Source of the DNA: Streptomyces sp. NBC_00536
GTDB lineage: Bacteria > Actinomycetota > Actinomycetes > Streptomycetales > Streptomycetaceae
Reading direction: 5' to 3'
DNA: 64,000 nt
NCBI RefSeq assembly: GCF_036346295.1
Contig: NZ_CP107819.1
Coordinates: 7,998,001-8,062,000 of the forward strand
How positions within the stretch are numbered: position 1 is the stretch's first letter; every line of letters starts with the position of its first letter. The position numbers and the translations under genes are program-made. The notes under the pieces were generated by a model that searched no databases, was not told the origin of the DNA, and worked only from the letters and a program-made list of their open reading frames with translations. Below are positions 45,458-53,713 of this stretch, one piece after another.

Positions 45458-45491
45458 CGTCATGTAACGGCCGTTCCACTCTGCCAGCAGG

Positions 45492-46064
45492 TCAGCCTGA
45501 GCCCGGGAGGGCGGAGAGCAGGGCCGTGGCGGCTCTGTCGAAAGGCGCGATGCTGCCCGCGGCGCGACACAGGATGTGGGCGCCTTCGAGCGTAACGATC
45601 ATGAGAGTGGCCAGATCGGCGGCCTCGGATGAACTCATTCCGGCCTGGGTGAGTTTTCCGGTGAGCTCGCCGACCCAGCCGGCGAACCCTTCGGCGGCGA
45701 CAGTACGCAGGCTGCCCTGGTCGGCAATGGCCGCACCTCCGTCGACGGTGACCGCCGCGACTGCGCAGCCGCCGCCCCCGGCGGACGCCTGCACCACGGG
45801 GCGGACGTTTCCGAGGAACGCCTCCACGACTTCGCGCGGCGTGCGCGCCGGCAGTGCGTGCAGGTGAGCGCGGACGTCCTCCGCGTTACGGCTGGCGGCT
45901 TCGAGCGCGAGCTGCTGTTTGCCGCCGGGGAAATGGTGATAGATCGCCCCGCGCGCGGCACCGCTCTCGGCCAGGACGTCGGTGAAGGACATCGCGGCCA
46001 GGCCATGGCGTTGCAGCAGCCCGATCGCTGCGCTGATCATGCGGGACTTCGTGTCCGCGGCCAT
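45492..46064 (-). CDS. TetR/AcrR-family transcriptional regulator
   Basis: A 190-residue regulator from ATG 46064. The HTH is RMISAAIGLLQRHGLAAMSF, then VLAESGAARGAIYHHFPGGK. The C-terminal helical ligand pocket shows a TetR_C arrangement with Cys in GGCAVAAVTV. It is divergent from the YdhR-like gene, and the 107-nt spacer holds an extensive dyad (46079-46135). The usual reading is autorepression and control of the divergent gene, relieved by a small-molecule ligand. Confidence 0.93.
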   Translation of the reverse strand: MAADTKSRMISAAIGLLQRHGLAAMSFTDVLAESGAARGAIYHHFPGGKQQLALEAASRNAEDVRAHLHALPARTPREVVEAFLGNVRPVVQASAGGGGCAVAAVTVDGGAAIADQGSLRTVAAEGFAGWVGELTGKLTQAGMSSSEAADLATLMIVTLEGAHILCRAAGSIAPFDRAATALLSALPGSG

Positions 46065-46078
46065 CGCAACCCCCCTTG

Positions 46079-46135
46079 ACTAGTACGCCCATCCTACTCC
46101 ATGCTCGCATTACTAGGACGTGCGTACTAGTAATG
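46079..46135. promoter_or_regulatory. Double dyad, probable TetR operator
   Basis: ACTAGTACGC (46079-46088) pairs with GCGTACTAGT (46122-46131), and CATTACTAG (46108-46116) pairs with CTAGTAATG (46127-46135). The two share the TACTAG core, giving three related half-sites in the TetR/YdhR spacer. Confidence 0.7.
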
Positions 46136-46171
46136 ACATGGGCCGGACAGGCCCGAAGCCGGAGGTTCGTG

Positions 46172-46480
46172 ATGGGCAAGACGTTTCTCTACACCGAGAT
46201 CCAGGCGGCAGTGCCGTTCGAGCAGTTCGACTGGCAGCAGGTCAACGCGGCACTGAAGACCGCGCCGGGTCTCATCCGTAAGACGTGGCTGTCGGGGATC
46301 GGCACCCACACCGTCGGCGGTTTCTACGAGTTCGACAGCGCCGAGAACGCCCTGGCCTTCGCCCAGGGCCCCTTCGCCGAAGAAGCCCGCCGGGCCGGAG
46401 CCCCGGCAACGACACGCCTGTTCGACGGCGACATCGTCAAGGACGCCAGCATCGACCTGAACTCGCCCTACTACAGCTGA
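46172..46480 (+). CDS. YdhR-like putative monooxygenase
   Basis: A 102-residue protein; ATG 46172 has a GGAGG site. The pattern TFLYTEIQAAVPFEQFDW, KTWLSGIGTHTVGGFYEFD and ENALAFAQGPFAEEAR fits the YdhR/dimeric alpha-beta barrel family. Homologues are cofactor-independent monooxygenases or ligand-binding proteins. It is the immediate target of the divergent TetR operator and precedes the VOC gene by 93 nt, so the two may form one unit for handling a small molecule. Confidence 0.75.
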   Translation: MGKTFLYTEIQAAVPFEQFDWQQVNAALKTAPGLIRKTWLSGIGTHTVGGFYEFDSAENALAFAQGPFAEEARRAGAPATTRLFDGDIVKDASIDLNSPYYS

Positions 46481-46573
46481 CACCGCAGGCTGCCGCCGCC
46501 GACGTCAGCGCTGGACACCGCCCCGCCTCGCCCCGCTGCCGGGGCGAGGCGGCCTCAACGGAAAGCCATCTCG

Positions 46574-47296
46574 ATGAACATCACGCGGCACCCCGAGAAC
46601 AGCGTGAGCTGGATCGACCTCGGCACCCCCGACACGGAGACGACGGCGGCGTTCTACACCGCGCTGTTCGGTTGGACCGTCGCCCCACCGGATCCCAACG
46701 GCTACCGGCTCTGCACACTGCGCGGACAGCTCGTCGCCGCCTTGGGGCCGGCCGAGGACCCCGGCGCGCCCTACTGGACGATCAACGTCACCGTGTCGGA
46801 CATCCAAGCCACTGCCACCCGTTTCACGAGCCTGGGCGCCCGGATCATCGTGGCACCCAACCAGGTCGGGACGCTCGGCCACGCCGCCGTCGCCCTGGAC
46901 CCCGTCGGCGCACCGCTGTCACTCTGGCAGCCCGGCACCCACACCGGCATGCAACTGGCCCACGAACCGGGCACCTTCGCGGGCATCAGCCTTCTCACCG
47001 GCCACCCCGAACAGGCTGCCGCCTTCTACCGACGAGCCCTGCACTGGAGCTCCAACCCCGAGCACACCGAGTTCCGGTTGCCGGACAACTCCACCGCCGC
47101 CACCAGCCCGCCGCCGGACGAACCAACGGCGCAGCGATCACTCTGGCTGGTCCGCTTCGCCAGCAACCAACCTGATGCCGACGCCGAGCGGGCCCGACAG
47201 CTCGGTGCGACGGAGGTCCGTCAGGACTCCAACGGAGACGTGGTCCTACGCGATCCCACGGGTGCCCTGTTCGGCCTCACCCAGCACACTCGATAG
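46574..47296 (+). CDS. VOC-superfamily protein with two tandem units
   Basis: A 240-residue protein. Unit 1 has SWIDLGTPDTETTAAFYTALFGW and VALDPVGAPLSLWQPG; unit 2 has GISLLTGHPEQAAAFYRRALHW and VVLRDPTGALFGLTQH. This is the layout of glyoxalase/bleomycin-resistance or dioxygenase proteins with two betaalphabetabetabeta modules. Metal-ligand residues (His/Glu) are only partly visible, so ligand binding or isomerisation is possible. It probably shares a transcript with the YdhR-like gene. Confidence 0.88.
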   Translation: MNITRHPENSVSWIDLGTPDTETTAAFYTALFGWTVAPPDPNGYRLCTLRGQLVAALGPAEDPGAPYWTINVTVSDIQATATRFTSLGARIIVAPNQVGTLGHAAVALDPVGAPLSLWQPGTHTGMQLAHEPGTFAGISLLTGHPEQAAAFYRRALHWSSNPEHTEFRLPDNSTAATSPPPDEPTAQRSLWLVRFASNQPDADAERARQLGATEVRQDSNGDVVLRDPTGALFGLTQHTR

Positions 47297-47352
47297 CTCC
47301 GACTCCGTCCGAACGCGTCGCCCCAGGCAAAGAGCCCATAGTGCGGCGGGTG

Positions 47353-47823
47353 TCAGGACACCGACCCCTGTCCGTCCCGCAGCCGCGCGGCGAATGCCCG
47401 CGCGGCGGCGAGGTCCCCGGCGTTCGGCCGCTGCTTGTTGATACCGCCGACGAGCCTGAACGGCGCCCAGGTGTCGAACGCCCGGCACGAGAAGCTCCCG
47501 TCCACCTCGAAGCCCTTGCCTTCGAGCAGCTGGACCAGAGGGCGGGTGAACGGCGCCAGCGGAAACTCGGGCAGCCCGCTGGTGGCGAACACGAACGCCC
47601 GCCCCCGCCCGGCGGGAAGCGCCTTGACGAAATCGGTCAGCCGCGGATGGAGCCTGCCCTGGAACACACCCGAGCCGAATCCCACGAGGTCGGCCCCGGC
47701 CAGCTCCGCCAAGTCGGCCTCCTCGGGCGAGACGACCCGCGCACCCAGAACCTCGGCCATGCTGTCGGCGACACGACGCGTATTGCCGTGCGACACAGAG
47801 GCGCACACGATGACGGTCTTCAT
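47353..47823 (-). CDS. Flavodoxin-family protein
   Basis: A 156-residue protein from ATG 47823. MKTVIVCASVSHGNTRRVAD holds the FMN phosphate loop (SVSHGNT), followed by GADLVGFGSGVFQGRLH and the AFVFATSGLPEFP loop, then FSCRAFDTWAPFRLVGG. It is a short flavodoxin usable as an electron carrier, possibly for a cytochrome P450 or oxygenase. It converges with the VOC gene and is divergent from the ACP gene, with remnants in the spacer. Confidence 0.88.
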   Translation of the reverse strand: MKTVIVCASVSHGNTRRVADSMAEVLGARVVSPEEADLAELAGADLVGFGSGVFQGRLHPRLTDFVKALPAGRGRAFVFATSGLPEFPLAPFTRPLVQLLEGKGFEVDGSFSCRAFDTWAPFRLVGGINKQRPNAGDLAAARAFAARLRDGQGSVS

Positions 47824-47939
47824 CCTCACGATCCCTTCTCTCGCTTCTGCAGTAGGGACCACGCAGCGACGTCAAACGTGACACCGACCGACCCCGACCG
47901 ACTGTGATGGCCGCCACACCGCATGTCCGGTGCAGACGA

Positions 47940-48129
47940 GTCAGGGTCAGTTGCTGCGGAGCTTCGACGCGTGGCTGAAGCCCAGTTCCGCCTGCTTCGA
48001 CGTCCCCGAATCCCTCGGCTTCGGCAACCTGTTCAGCGACGGCCTGCCCCCCGGCCCTCCCTCTGCCGGTCATCCCCGCCGACAGCCTGATGGGGCGCCT
48101 CCCCACGCCCGCCCCGGCCACCAACTGAC
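47940..48129 (+). pseudogene. C-terminal remnant of an unidentified gene
   Basis: Two frames give protein-like pieces: LLRSFDAWLKPSSACFDVPE and then LGFGNLFSDGLP in one, and ALPLPVIPADSLMGRLPTPA to a stop at about 48129 in another. One frameshift near 48050 joins them. They precede the ACP gene by 15 nt in the same direction and may be the tail of a partner enzyme of the ACP-FabV pair. Confidence 0.45.
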
Positions 48130-48144
48130 CCGAAGGAGCCGTCA

Positions 48145-48336
48145 ATGCCGGAAACCACAACCCGCGAGCGGATTCTCCGTAGCGCACTCGCACAGGTCAC
48201 CACCGCCGACGCCCATACGCTTCCCGAAGACGGGCATCTCCAGCACCGGCTCGGCATCGACAGCCTGGCCCTCACCGACCCGCGTACCCACCTCGACCGC
48301 CTCACCCCCACCAGCGGAACGGACACCCACCCGTGA
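48145..48336 (+). CDS. Short acyl carrier protein-like
   Basis: A 63-residue protein; ATG 48145 has an AAGGAG site. The phosphopantetheine motif is GIDSLALTD with Ser at about residue 39, preceded by an ERILRSALAQVTTAD helix and LPEDGHLQHRL. It is shorter than usual ACPs (75-85), ending soon after helix 3 with a Thr-rich tail. The stop overlaps the FabV start by 4 nt (GTGA), so it is translationally coupled to a trans-2-enoyl reductase, which suggests an acyl chain is reduced on this carrier. Confidence 0.65.
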   Translation: MPETTTRERILRSALAQVTTADAHTLPEDGHLQHRLGIDSLALTDPRTHLDRLTPTSGTDTHP

Positions 48337-49553
48337 GCCTCCGGCAGATCGACCCGAAGCAGCGCGGCTTCCTGATCGTCAACTCCCACCCCACCGGCTC
48401 CGCCGAGACGGTCACCCGGATGTGGGACAAGATCCCGGCCCGCACCGACGGCAGCAGCCCGGTGGTGCTGCTCCTCGGCCACAGCGCCGGATACGGCCTG
48501 GCCACCCTGCTCACCGGGCTCCGCCGGCACGGGATCCGCGGCGTCGGTGTCGCCTACGAAGGCGCCGAGACCGAGCGCCGCACCGCCACCGCCGGCTGGT
48601 ACCGCACCGCGGCCGCCGCCCGCCTCGCCGCCGAAGTCGGCAGCGACTTCGTCTTCGTCAACACCGATGCCTTCTCTGAGAAGGGCAAGGCCGAAGTCCT
48701 CGACCTGGTCAAGGAGAGGTTCGGGACGGTCGACTACCTGATCTACAGCCTCGCCGCGCCCCGGCGCACCGACCCGGTCACCGGCACGGTCCACCACTCC
48801 GTGATCAAACCGCTCGGCCAGCCCTACCAGGCCCCCGCCCTGGACTTCTCCGACGGCACGGCCAAGGTCAGCAGCATCCGCCTGGAGCCCGCCACCGAAG
48901 ACGAGACGTACGCCACCGAACAGGTCATGGGCGGCGCCGACTGGCAGCTGTGGGTCGAAGCCCTCGCCGAGCGATCCCTGCTCGCCGACCGCTTCACCAC
49001 CGTCGCGCTCACCTACATCGGCTCCGAACTGACCGCCCCGGTCTACCGCCAGGGCACCATCGGCGCCGCCAAGAAGCACCTGGAGAACACCGCCGGGGAC
49101 CTCAATGACACCGTCCTCGCGGACGGCCAGAGGGCGTTCACCGTCGTCGCCGGAGCCGCCGTCACCCAGGCCTCCAGCGCCATCCCCTCCATCGCCTTGT
49201 ACACCGCCTTCCTCCACACCGTCCTCGGCGACCGCTTCCGCACCACCGCACAGCAGGCAGAAGACCTGTGGGACCAGCTCACCGGCACCGCACCGCTCGT
49301 CACCGACGAGCAGGGCCGCATCCGCCTCGACGGCTGGGAACTCGACCCGAAGGTCCAGGACCAGGTCCGGGAGTTGTGGGCGGATCCGCAAGCCGGACTC
49401 GCGTCGGCGCCCGCGGGCGCCGCCTGGTTCATGAGCCAGCTCCGCGACCTGTACGGATGGGGGCTCGACGGCATCGACTACGACCAGCCCGACCAGACCA
49501 CCGTCGCCTGGCCCACGCCACAGAAATCAGGAGTCGCGCAGTCGCACGAATAG
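48333..49553 (+). CDS. fabV: FabV-type trans-2-enoyl-CoA/ACP reductase
   Basis: A 406-residue NADH-dependent enoyl reductase starting at GTG 48333. The cofactor region is VVLLLGHSAGYGLATLL. The active-site pair is Tyr and Lys in VYRQGTIGAAKK (YX8K), typical of FabV; YSLAAPRRTDP and WQLWVEAL also fit. FabV replaces FabI in some bacteria and is triclosan-tolerant. Here it is coupled to a dedicated short ACP, so it may belong to a specialised acyl pathway rather than primary fatty-acid synthesis. Confidence 0.93.
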   Translation: MSLRQIDPKQRGFLIVNSHPTGSAETVTRMWDKIPARTDGSSPVVLLLGHSAGYGLATLLTGLRRHGIRGVGVAYEGAETERRTATAGWYRTAAAARLAAEVGSDFVFVNTDAFSEKGKAEVLDLVKERFGTVDYLIYSLAAPRRTDPVTGTVHHSVIKPLGQPYQAPALDFSDGTAKVSSIRLEPATEDETYATEQVMGGADWQLWVEALAERSLLADRFTTVALTYIGSELTAPVYRQGTIGAAKKHLENTAGDLNDTVLADGQRAFTVVAGAAVTQASSAIPSIALYTAFLHTVLGDRFRTTAQQAEDLWDQLTGTAPLVTDEQGRIRLDGWELDPKVQDQVRELWADPQAGLASAPAGAAWFMSQLRDLYGWGLDGIDYDQPDQTTVAWPTPQKSGVAQSHE

Positions 49554-49609
49554 GTGGTGTTCGCGAGAGCGGGAGTCAGCTGCCGCAGGCCTTTCCCCGG
49601 GCGTATCCG

Positions 49610-50554
49610 TCACTTCCCGGTCCGGTCGGTGAGGGCCTGTGGAGAGGAGGTCGGTGGGGTGAACAGTGCCTGGACGGTTTCGGTGGCCAGGTCTCGCAGC
49701 CAGGTGTGGGCGCGGTCGTCGTCGTAGCGCTGGTGCCACAGCAGGTACAGGGGTACGTCGGGCAGGGGGAGTGGCGGCGGCAGTGTGGTCAGGCCGAGGT
49801 GTTCCCGGGCCGTGCGGGTGACCGCGTCGGGGAGGGTGACGACCAGGTCGGTGTCGAGGGCGAGTCGCAGTGCGAAGGCGGCGGTGGGCCCGGCGGCGAC
49901 GACGTGTCGTTCGAGGCCGTGGGTGGTCAGGGCGTCGTCGATCGGGTCGCGCAGGCTTCCGCGTCGCGAAACGGTGAGGTGCTCGGCGGCCGCGTAGCGC
50001 TGGAGGGTCAGCGGACCTGAGGTGAGCGGGTGGCCCGGTCGGACCGCGACGACCAGCCGGTCGCTGCCGACGAGGCGGTGGCGGATGTCGGGGAGCGCCG
50101 GAGGGCTGGAGCTCGATTCGAGGTCGACCTCGCCCCGGCGCAGCTCGGCGTCGTCCGTCCCGGGTTCGGCGGACAGGCGCAGCCGGACGCCGGGGGCCTG
50201 GCCGTGGACGGCGGTGATCAGGGCGGTGCCGCAGGCGGCGGTCAGGGCGTCGTGCCAGCGCACGGTGAACACCCGGTCCAGAGCCGCCAGGTCGAGCTCC
50301 TGCTGCGCGGAGAGGAGGTGGTGGGCCTGCTGCACCAGGGCGTGGACCTGGGCACGCATGGCCAGCGCGCGGGTGGTGGGGACCATGCTGCGGCCGGTGC
50401 GGACCAGGATCTGATCACCGGTGGCCTTGCGGATGCGGCCCAGGGAGCGGCTCATCGCCGGTGAGGTGACGTGGAGGCGTGCTGCCGCGCCGGCGACGCT
50501 GCCCTCTTCCAGCAGGGCGTCCAGGGCGGTGAGCAGGTTCAGATCCAGTTGCAT
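49610..50554 (-). CDS. LysR-family transcriptional regulator
   Basis: A 314-residue regulator from ATG 50554. The HTH is LNLLTALDALLEEGSVAGAAARLHVTSPAMSRSLGRIRKATG. The periplasmic-binding-like effector domain includes VFTVRWHDALTAACGTALI and VEVDLESSSSPP. It is divergent from the inositol-monophosphatase-like gene, so it may regulate that gene and the reductase behind it. The 124-nt spacer contains an ACAAG-N6-CTTGT dyad. Confidence 0.92.
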   Translation of the reverse strand: MQLDLNLLTALDALLEEGSVAGAAARLHVTSPAMSRSLGRIRKATGDQILVRTGRSMVPTTRALAMRAQVHALVQQAHHLLSAQQELDLAALDRVFTVRWHDALTAACGTALITAVHGQAPGVRLRLSAEPGTDDAELRRGEVDLESSSSPPALPDIRHRLVGSDRLVVAVRPGHPLTSGPLTLQRYAAAEHLTVSRRGSLRDPIDDALTTHGLERHVVAAGPTAAFALRLALDTDLVVTLPDAVTRTAREHLGLTTLPPPLPLPDVPLYLLWHQRYDDDRAHTWLRDLATETVQALFTPPTSSPQALTDRTGK

Positions 50555-50573
50555 GGCAGTAACTCTATAAGTG

Positions 50574-50589
50574 ACAAGCATGCACTTGT
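50574..50589. promoter_or_regulatory. ACAAG-N6-CTTGT dyad, LysR box candidate
   Basis: ACAAGCATGCACTTGT lies 20 nt upstream of the LysR start and 90 nt upstream of the phosphatase gene; spacing fits a T-N11-A LysR motif region. Confidence 0.5.
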
Positions 50590-50678
50590 TGTTAATGATC
50601 GGGCGGCCTACCTTCGAAGTGCGGGGCGAGAGAACGAGACAACCGCCCCGCTTCCACCGATCCCCCAGGGAGCCCGTC

Positions 50679-51503
50679 ATGAGCACAGCCATGAGCACAG
50701 ACATGCCTTTCGCCGCCGACACCACGCTCCTGTCCGACGTGACAGCCGCGGTGAAGGCCGCTGGCGTCACGCTGCGCGACCGCTACACCTCGCACGCCCG
50801 GGGCGTGAGTCTGGACGAGGTCGTCGCCGAGATCCACGCCAATGACGACGCGGTGCTGGACGTGCTGCGGGAGCCGCTGCTGCGGGCCCGGCGAGGGTCG
50901 CAGTGGGCCGAGGACGAGCTGGCCGGGGGCGCGCTCCCGCCGGGGGAGTGGTGGGTCGTCGACCCCGCCGAGGGCAACATCAACCACGTCCACGGCATGG
51001 ACGACTGGGCCGTCACCGCCACCCTGGTCCGCGACAACCAGCCGGTGCTCACCGTCGTCCACCTGCCGCTGACCGGCGACACCTACACCGCGGTCGCCGG
51101 TGGCGGGGCCCACCTGGGCGGCCGACCGCTGAAGGTGTCCGCCAAGACCGGCCTGGGCGCCGCGCTCATCGGCACCGGCCAGGCCAAGCCCGGCGAGGAC
51201 GAGCGCACCTTCCGGCGGATCGGTGACTCCGTCACCGCGATGCTCATCAACGGCCTGGTCGTACGTGTGTCCGTACCCGCCACGATGCAGCTCATCCACG
51301 TCGCCGCCGGACGCATGGACGCGTTCTGGCAGTTCTCCGACGTCCGCTCCGGCCTGGTCGCAGGCGCCCTGCTGGTCTCCGAGGCCGGTGGCACCGTCAC
51401 CGACCTGGCGGGCGCACCCTGGAACACCGCCAGCCGCGACTTCCTGGCCGCCGCCCCCGGCCTCCACGGCGCCGCCCTCAAGGTCCTCTCGCCGATCGTC
51501 TGA
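50679..51503 (+). CDS. Inositol monophosphatase-family protein with altered metal motif
   Basis: A 274-residue protein from ATG 50679. The fold pattern is that of IMPase: VVAEIHANDDAVLDVL, the EDELAGG position of motif I, WWVVDPAEGNINHVHGMDDW as motif A, and DAFWQFSDVRSGLVAGALLVSEAGGTVTDL near the C-terminus. Motif A normally reads DPIDGTxNF; here it is DPAEGNINH, replacing a metal-binding Asp with Glu and the Thr with Asn. Such a variant may have different substrates or low activity. It is divergent from the LysR regulator and 65 nt ahead of the reductase. Confidence 0.8.
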   Translation: MSTAMSTDMPFAADTTLLSDVTAAVKAAGVTLRDRYTSHARGVSLDEVVAEIHANDDAVLDVLREPLLRARRGSQWAEDELAGGALPPGEWWVVDPAEGNINHVHGMDDWAVTATLVRDNQPVLTVVHLPLTGDTYTAVAGGGAHLGGRPLKVSAKTGLGAALIGTGQAKPGEDERTFRRIGDSVTAMLINGLVVRVSVPATMQLIHVAAGRMDAFWQFSDVRSGLVAGALLVSEAGGTVTDLAGAPWNTASRDFLAAAPGLHGAALKVLSPIV

Positions 51504-51568
51504 CCTGGGCCAACCTGGCCAAAGGGCTCCCCTCCTCCCCACCCCGATACCGCAAGGAGCATCACCAC

Positions 51569-52213
51569 ATGACCAGCATCGGCATCCTGGGCGCCGGCCG
51601 CGTCGGCACGAACCTCGCCGGCAAGTTCTCCGCAGCCGGACACCACGTCACCCTCGGTGGCCGGAGCCCCGAGGGCACCGCCGCCCGCGCCGCCGGGCTC
51701 GCCCCGCGGATCGCCTTCGCCGACCAGCGCACCACCGCCCGCACCGCCGACATCGTGATCAACGCGACGCCAGGCGACAGTTCCCTGGACCGCCTCACCG
51801 ACCTGCGCACCGAACTCGCCGGCAAGATCCTCATCGACGTCTCCAACGCCACCCGCGACGATGCGGACGGCCTGCCCGGCGACCTGTGCTATCCCGGCAG
51901 CAGCCTCGCCGAGAAGCTCCAGGCCGCGCTCCCCGACACCCAGGTGATCAAGACCCTCAACACCATGCTTTTCATGGTCATGACCGCTCCCGAAACCCTG
52001 GCCACTCCGCCGACCGCCTATCTCTCGGGCGATGACGAACACGCGAAGAAGACCGTCACCGGCCTGCTCGGCGACCTGGGCTGGCAGCCCGACTGGATCG
52101 AGGACCTCGGCGACATCACCACGGCCCGCGCCACCGAGGCCATGATCCTGGTCGTGCCCCACATCCTGCGCCGACACGGCTTCAAGCCCTTCGCCGTCTC
52201 CCTCGCCCGCTGA
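51569..52213 (+). CDS. F420/NADP-type oxidoreductase (NAD-binding-2 fold)
   Basis: A 214-residue protein. The N-terminus GILGAGRVGTNLAGKFSAAG is a Rossmann NAD(P) loop, followed by VTLGGRSPEG, DIVINATPGDSS, KILIDVSNAT and TQVIKTLNTMLFMV. This matches NADPH-dependent F420 reductase-like proteins, which move hydride between NADPH and F420 or reduce small ketones. It sits 65 nt behind the phosphatase-like gene and probably belongs to the same LysR-controlled unit. Confidence 0.88.
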   Translation: MTSIGILGAGRVGTNLAGKFSAAGHHVTLGGRSPEGTAARAAGLAPRIAFADQRTTARTADIVINATPGDSSLDRLTDLRTELAGKILIDVSNATRDDADGLPGDLCYPGSSLAEKLQAALPDTQVIKTLNTMLFMVMTAPETLATPPTAYLSGDDEHAKKTVTGLLGDLGWQPDWIEDLGDITTARATEAMILVVPHILRRHGFKPFAVSLAR

Positions 52214-52290
52214 ACTGCCAGGACCGGGTCCAGTCCCTGCCAGACCCGGCCAGAGCGCTTTCTCCGAATTACCCGGATATTCTGTCTAAT

Positions 52291-53382
52291 GTGATCGAGT
52301 CTGGGCGGCCGAGGCTCCGTAGGCGCCCCGGCGCGGGAAGACTTGTGCGGCTGTCGCCGGTCATCCTGACCGTCGTCATCGCCAGCCTGGCCTACTCCAC
52401 TCCGCCGGACCTGGCCTTCAGTCGCCTCCTCCCCGCGGCGCCGGCCCTCGCCGCCGCCATGTGGCCGGTCCTCCCCACCGTCCTGCTCGGGACGGTCTGC
52501 CTCCTTCTGATGATCGGCCTCAGCCTCGTCTTCCCCGACCTGGGGACGTGGTGGACGGCCGCGGGGATCATCGCGGTGACCGTGGCCGCCGCGTACGGAA
52601 GCCACCTCCGGCTGGAGCGCGAACGTACGCTCTTCCAGGTACGGCTCGTCGCCGACGCGGCGCAGCAGGTGGTGCTGAGCCCCCTGCCCCGCCACATCGG
52701 CGGCATCGAGATCGAGTCGCTGTATCTCGCCGCCGCGGCGGAGGCGCGCATCGGCGGGGATTTCTACGAGGTCGTCGACACGATGTACGGGGTCAGGCTG
52801 CTCATCGGTGACGTGCGGGGCAAGGGCCTGCCGGCGGTGGGGGCGGCCGCGGCGATCGTCAACGCCTTCCGGGAGGCGGCGTACGACGAGACGGACATGG
52901 TCGACATCGCGCGCAGGCTGGACGCCAGCAGCACCCGCTACAACGCCGCATTTCCCCCCGAGGGGCCGATGGAACGCTTCGCCACCGCCCTTCTCGTCGA
53001 GATCCCGCGCGGAGCCGGACGCGTCAACATCCTCAACTGCGGTCACCCCCCACCACTGCTCCTGAACCGCGGGAGACTCCGCATCCTCGAACCGGCCGCC
53101 CCCTCGCCCCTGCTGAGCCTCGCGGAGCTGATCGGTGATCATTACAGCGTGGACACGTTCGAGTTCGCGCCCAACGACCTGCTGCTCCTCTACACCGACG
53201 GCGTCGCCGAGGCCCGCGCCCGCGACGGCGAGTTCTTCCCGCTGGCGGCCTGGATGCGCCGCCAGCCCTCGACGCCGCCCCGCGAACTGCTCGCTGCTCT
53301 CCACCGCGACCTCGTCCACCACAGCAGAGGCCGCCTCGACGACGACATCGCCGCGCTCGCGGTGCGCCTGCGGGAGCCTTGA
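52291..53382 (+). CDS. Membrane-bound SpoIIE/PP2C-type phosphatase
   Basis: A 363-residue protein; GTG 52291 has no ribosome site, and the mRNA may be leaderless. Three spans lie in residues 18-105. The phosphatase domain shows EARIGGDFYEVVDT, LLIGDVRGKGLPAVGAAA, RFATALLVEI, NCGHPPPLLL and LLLYTDGVAEARAR with the usual metal-binding acidic residues. It has no sensor domain, so signal is received through the membrane part. Such enzymes dephosphorylate anti-sigma antagonist proteins in stress pathways. Confidence 0.92.
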   Translation: MIESGRPRLRRRPGAGRLVRLSPVILTVVIASLAYSTPPDLAFSRLLPAAPALAAAMWPVLPTVLLGTVCLLLMIGLSLVFPDLGTWWTAAGIIAVTVAAAYGSHLRLERERTLFQVRLVADAAQQVVLSPLPRHIGGIEIESLYLAAAAEARIGGDFYEVVDTMYGVRLLIGDVRGKGLPAVGAAAAIVNAFREAAYDETDMVDIARRLDASSTRYNAAFPPEGPMERFATALLVEIPRGAGRVNILNCGHPPPLLLNRGRLRILEPAAPSPLLSLAELIGDHYSVDTFEFAPNDLLLLYTDGVAEARARDGEFFPLAAWMRRQPSTPPRELLAALHRDLVHHSRGRLDDDIAALAVRLREP

Positions 53383-53492
53383 GGCAGGGAACGTCGGTGT
53401 GCGGGCCGCCGATCGGCCTCGGCGGCACGTCATCCTTGTCGGACGGCCGGGCCCGCCCCAGACGCGGGCCGCGCCCGCGCGCTGGCGACGCC

Positions 53493-53581
53493 GGGATCAG
53501 CCCTGCGCGTGCGGGGAGCATCACACCACCGAGGCATACGCCTGGCTGATCCTGGGGTCATCCCCGCGCGTGCGGGGAGCA
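53493..53581 (-). CRISPR. Relic CRISPR array: two repeats, one spacer (type I-E-like)
   Basis: Repeats at 53493-53520 and 53554-53581 have an exact 61-nt period and share TCATCCCCGCGCGTGCGGGG-type sequence (first copy TCAGCCCTGCGCGTGCGGGG). The second repeat is canonical for Streptomyces type I-E. In crRNA direction the array is on the minus strand, and the leader-like sequence starts at 53582. The spacer is about 33 nt, 53521-53553. No cas genes are in the window. Confidence 0.8.
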
Positions 53582-53634
53582 GGCTTGGTGACCTGCAACG
53601 TTACTCGGCGCGTGGGCCGTTTTGGAGCACTTCC
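53582..53634 (-). other. CRISPR leader-like sequence
   Basis: GGCTTGGTGACCTGCAACGT running to GAGCACTTC at 53634 is almost the same as 40250-40303. It sits upstream of the canonical repeat on the crRNA strand. Confidence 0.65.
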
Positions 53635-53713
53635 GCGGATTCCGGCATACCGGAATTACCCGGAGAGCTGCACACCTCAGCCGCGCAGCTCTGTCGGTTC
53701 AGGCATCGTCGCG

